From NCBI RefSeq assembly GCF_005153485.1, contig NZ_CP039740.1, positions 558,001 to 622,000 on the forward strand: 64,000 nucleotides of DNA, in the 5' to 3' direction. Position 1 is the stretch's first letter. Each line of letters opens with the position of its first letter. The DNA is from Pseudolabrys sp. FHR47. GTDB lineage: Bacteria > Pseudomonadota > Alphaproteobacteria > Rhizobiales > Xanthobacteraceae. The notes below the pieces were generated by a model. It had not been told where the DNA came from. It worked only from the letters and a program-made list of their open reading frames with translations, and ran no database searches. The position numbers were made by a program, and so were the translations under genes. This document shows positions 63,008-64,000 of the stretch, in pieces.

Positions 63008-63522
63008 CAGCTTCACCCATGACAGTGCGACACGAGCAGGTTTTCTCCACGATGCTTGGCTCTGAGCCGGATCAGCATCTCGGGCGGCTCTGGCGGGGCG
63101 ATCGCGAGGACTCCTGCTTGCGCGGTTGCAGGGACCTGCTGCGCAAGGTCGGCCTCAGGCCGACACGCCAGCGCATGGTTCTGGCCCGCCTGTTATTCTC
63201 CGCCGGTAACCGCCACGTCACGGCCGAAATGCTCTTTGATGAGGTGGTCAAGGCCAAGATTCCGTTGTCCTTGGCGACCGTGTACAACACGCTGCATCAA
63301 TTTACCGACGCCGGGCTTTTGCGCCAGATTGGCGTCGATGGATCCAAGTTTTTCTTCGACACCAATCCGAACGAGCATCATCATTTTTTCGTTCAGGGAG
63401 AGGATATTCTTCTTGATGTGCCGTCTGCGGAAGAGCTGATCGACCAGCTGCCGCAAGCACCGGACGGCTACGAAATTGCGCGTGTCGACGTCGTGGTGAG
63501 GCTGCACCGCAAGCAGGCTTGA
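63004..63522 (+). CDS. Irr-like Fur-family regulator
   Basis: The 172-residue protein is close to Irr, the haem/iron-responsive regulator of rhizobia and relatives: VGLRPTRQRMVLARLLFSAG, LATVYNTLHQFTDAGLLRQI and NEHHHFFV with the histidine-rich metal or haem site; the C-terminus is GYEIARVDVVVRLHRK. An N-terminal extension (about 40 residues) has two cysteines but no clear Cys-Pro haem motif. It is coupled to nifQ by ATGA overlap, so it is expressed with nif genes and may adjust iron supply. It may be an island paralogue of the housekeeping Irr. Confidence 0.88.
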   Translation: MTASPMTVRHEQVFSTMLGSEPDQHLGRLWRGDREDSCLRGCRDLLRKVGLRPTRQRMVLARLLFSAGNRHVTAEMLFDEVVKAKIPLSLATVYNTLHQFTDAGLLRQIGVDGSKFFFDTNPNEHHHFFVQGEDILLDVPSAEELIDQLPQAPDGYEIARVDVVVRLHRKQA

Positions 63523-63616
63523 GCCTTCGTCATTCAGATATGACTGCGTTGTCTGTTGCGAACCGATCGCGACGAAGTCACGCCTGGGTCGGTTCTATGC
63601 GTCGCGTTTGCGACGC

Positions 63617-63632
63617 TGTCGTAATCGCGACA
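63617..63632 (+). promoter_or_regulatory. NifA upstream site for the last iscA-like gene
   Basis: An exact TGT-N10-ACA (near palindrome TGTCG/CGACA) lies 59 bases upstream of the -24 element at 63690. The 259-base gap 63523-63781 holds no gene. Confidence 0.65.
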
Positions 63633-63689
63633 ATCAGTAGACGTTCGGAAACACCATAAATTTCATCGGGTTAGTGCTCCCGCGAAGGA

Positions 63690-63705
63690 TGGCACGCGGG
63701 TTGCT
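63690..63705 (+). promoter_or_regulatory. Sigma54 promoter of the last iscA-like gene
   Basis: TGGCACGCGGGTTGCT is a perfect consensus match. The start would be near 63717, 65 bases before the gene. Confidence 0.87.
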
Positions 63706-63781
63706 CTAGTCACCTTAGGAGATCGCGCCACGTCAAGAGATCGCTGCACAGAAAAATACTCCGTGAAATGCAGGTGCCGTC

Positions 63782-64000
63782 ATGATCGCTCTCACGCAGG
63801 AAGCCACGACCGCCGTTAAAGCCGCGATGATGCGCGCCGGCAGGACCTACGGCGGATTGCGTATCATGGTCACGTCCGGCGGATGCGCCGGCTACAAATA
63901 TATCCTTGGTCTCGATGCCGAGCCGCACGCGGATGACGCGGTCATCGAGGCGCAAGGCATCAAGCTGTTCATCGATCCCGAGTCGCAGCCGGTGCTCGAC
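63782..64000 (+). CDS. A-type Fe-S carrier (IscA/HesB family), 3' end outside window
   Basis: The visible 73 residues match the A-type carrier fold and are close to the protein at 37719-38039: GLRIMVTSGGCAGYKYILGL carries the first conserved cysteine. The C-terminal cysteines lie beyond the window. It is directly behind a perfect NifA-type promoter and probably starts another Fe-S assembly or nif operon. Confidence 0.9.
   Translation, partial: MIALTQEATTAVKAAMMRAGRTYGGLRIMVTSGGCAGYKYILGLDAEPHADDAVIEAQGIKLFIDPESQPVLD

Overview
The window is a dense, GC-rich nitrogen-fixation island of an alphaproteobacterium, most likely of the Hyphomicrobiales (Rhodopseudomonas / Bradyrhizobium / Rhodoplanes-like). 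The reasons are the fixR-nifA gene pair, a NifA with the alphaproteobacterial C-X11-C-X19-C-X4-C linker, a nifE fused to a BFD-type [2Fe-2S] domain, HypX-type hydrogenase maturation and an Irr-type Fur protein. Species cannot be fixed by eye. I saw no rRNA, tRNA, CRISPR, insertion sequence or intact prophage.

Layout. 1-5436: end of a NiFe uptake-hydrogenase maturation and regulation cluster (hypE end, hypX, hoxA/hupR, hupT/hoxJ). 5553-7022 (minus): J-domain protein, Rieske protein, truncated haemoglobin. 7330-10864: molybdate uptake modABC and modD, with NifA/sigma54 and ModE-like sites in front. 11129-13981: fixR-nifA. 14138-19615: ferredoxin, complete sufBCDS and a NifZ-like protein behind a NifA promoter, with sufE and an atypical receiver protein on the minus strand (19632-20518). 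20947-30675: nifHDKENX, the NifX-associated gene, a CCE_0567-type gene, fdxB, sodB, hspQ. 30716-37557: little-understood genes (two orphans, sulfurtransferase, phage-like small protein; amine oxidase, Rieske, orphan, AAA+ ATPase). 37719-40746: iscA-like, nfu-like, nifS, nifT, SIR2-like. 41058-47612: nifB, fdxN, HesB-like, TPR, LRV, two nifZ, small conserved genes, a DegT-like protein without the PLP lysine, a [2Fe-2S] ferredoxin. 47751-56194: accessory and orphan genes (GST, third Rieske protein, thioredoxin-domain protein, dienelactone hydrolase-like, SufT-like, TPR, EF2563-like). 56463-57457: bolA, grxD, thioredoxin-like ferredoxin. 57499-60858 (minus): rhodanese-ankyrin, SagB-like, nifO, second receiver-like protein. 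61301-64000: second nifH, nifQ, irr-like, and the start of another iscA-like gene.

How it works together. NifA with sigma54 appears to drive most of the island: I can place about fourteen GG-N10-GC type -24/-12 elements accompanied by TGT-N10-ACA upstream sites, many with the upstream site 55-105 bp from the -24 GG. The putative regulon covers the nitrogenase structural and cofactor genes, and also molybdate import, a full SUF machine, monothiol glutaredoxin and BolA, three A-type carriers, ferredoxins and Rieske proteins. Oxygen or ROS protection (truncated haemoglobin, Fe-SOD, GST) is linked by position. This looks like a self-contained package for making nitrogenase metalloclusters under aerobic or microaerobic conditions. 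No nifV, nifW, full-length nifU or fixABCX lies in the window.

Most interesting to follow up: two receiver-like proteins that lack the phospho-acceptor aspartate, each divergent from one nifH copy; a phage-virion-like small protein inside a NifA-driven operon; the amine oxidase/Rieske/orphan/AAA+ block; the DegT homologue without its lysine; and the dual NifA/ModE control suggested for mod.
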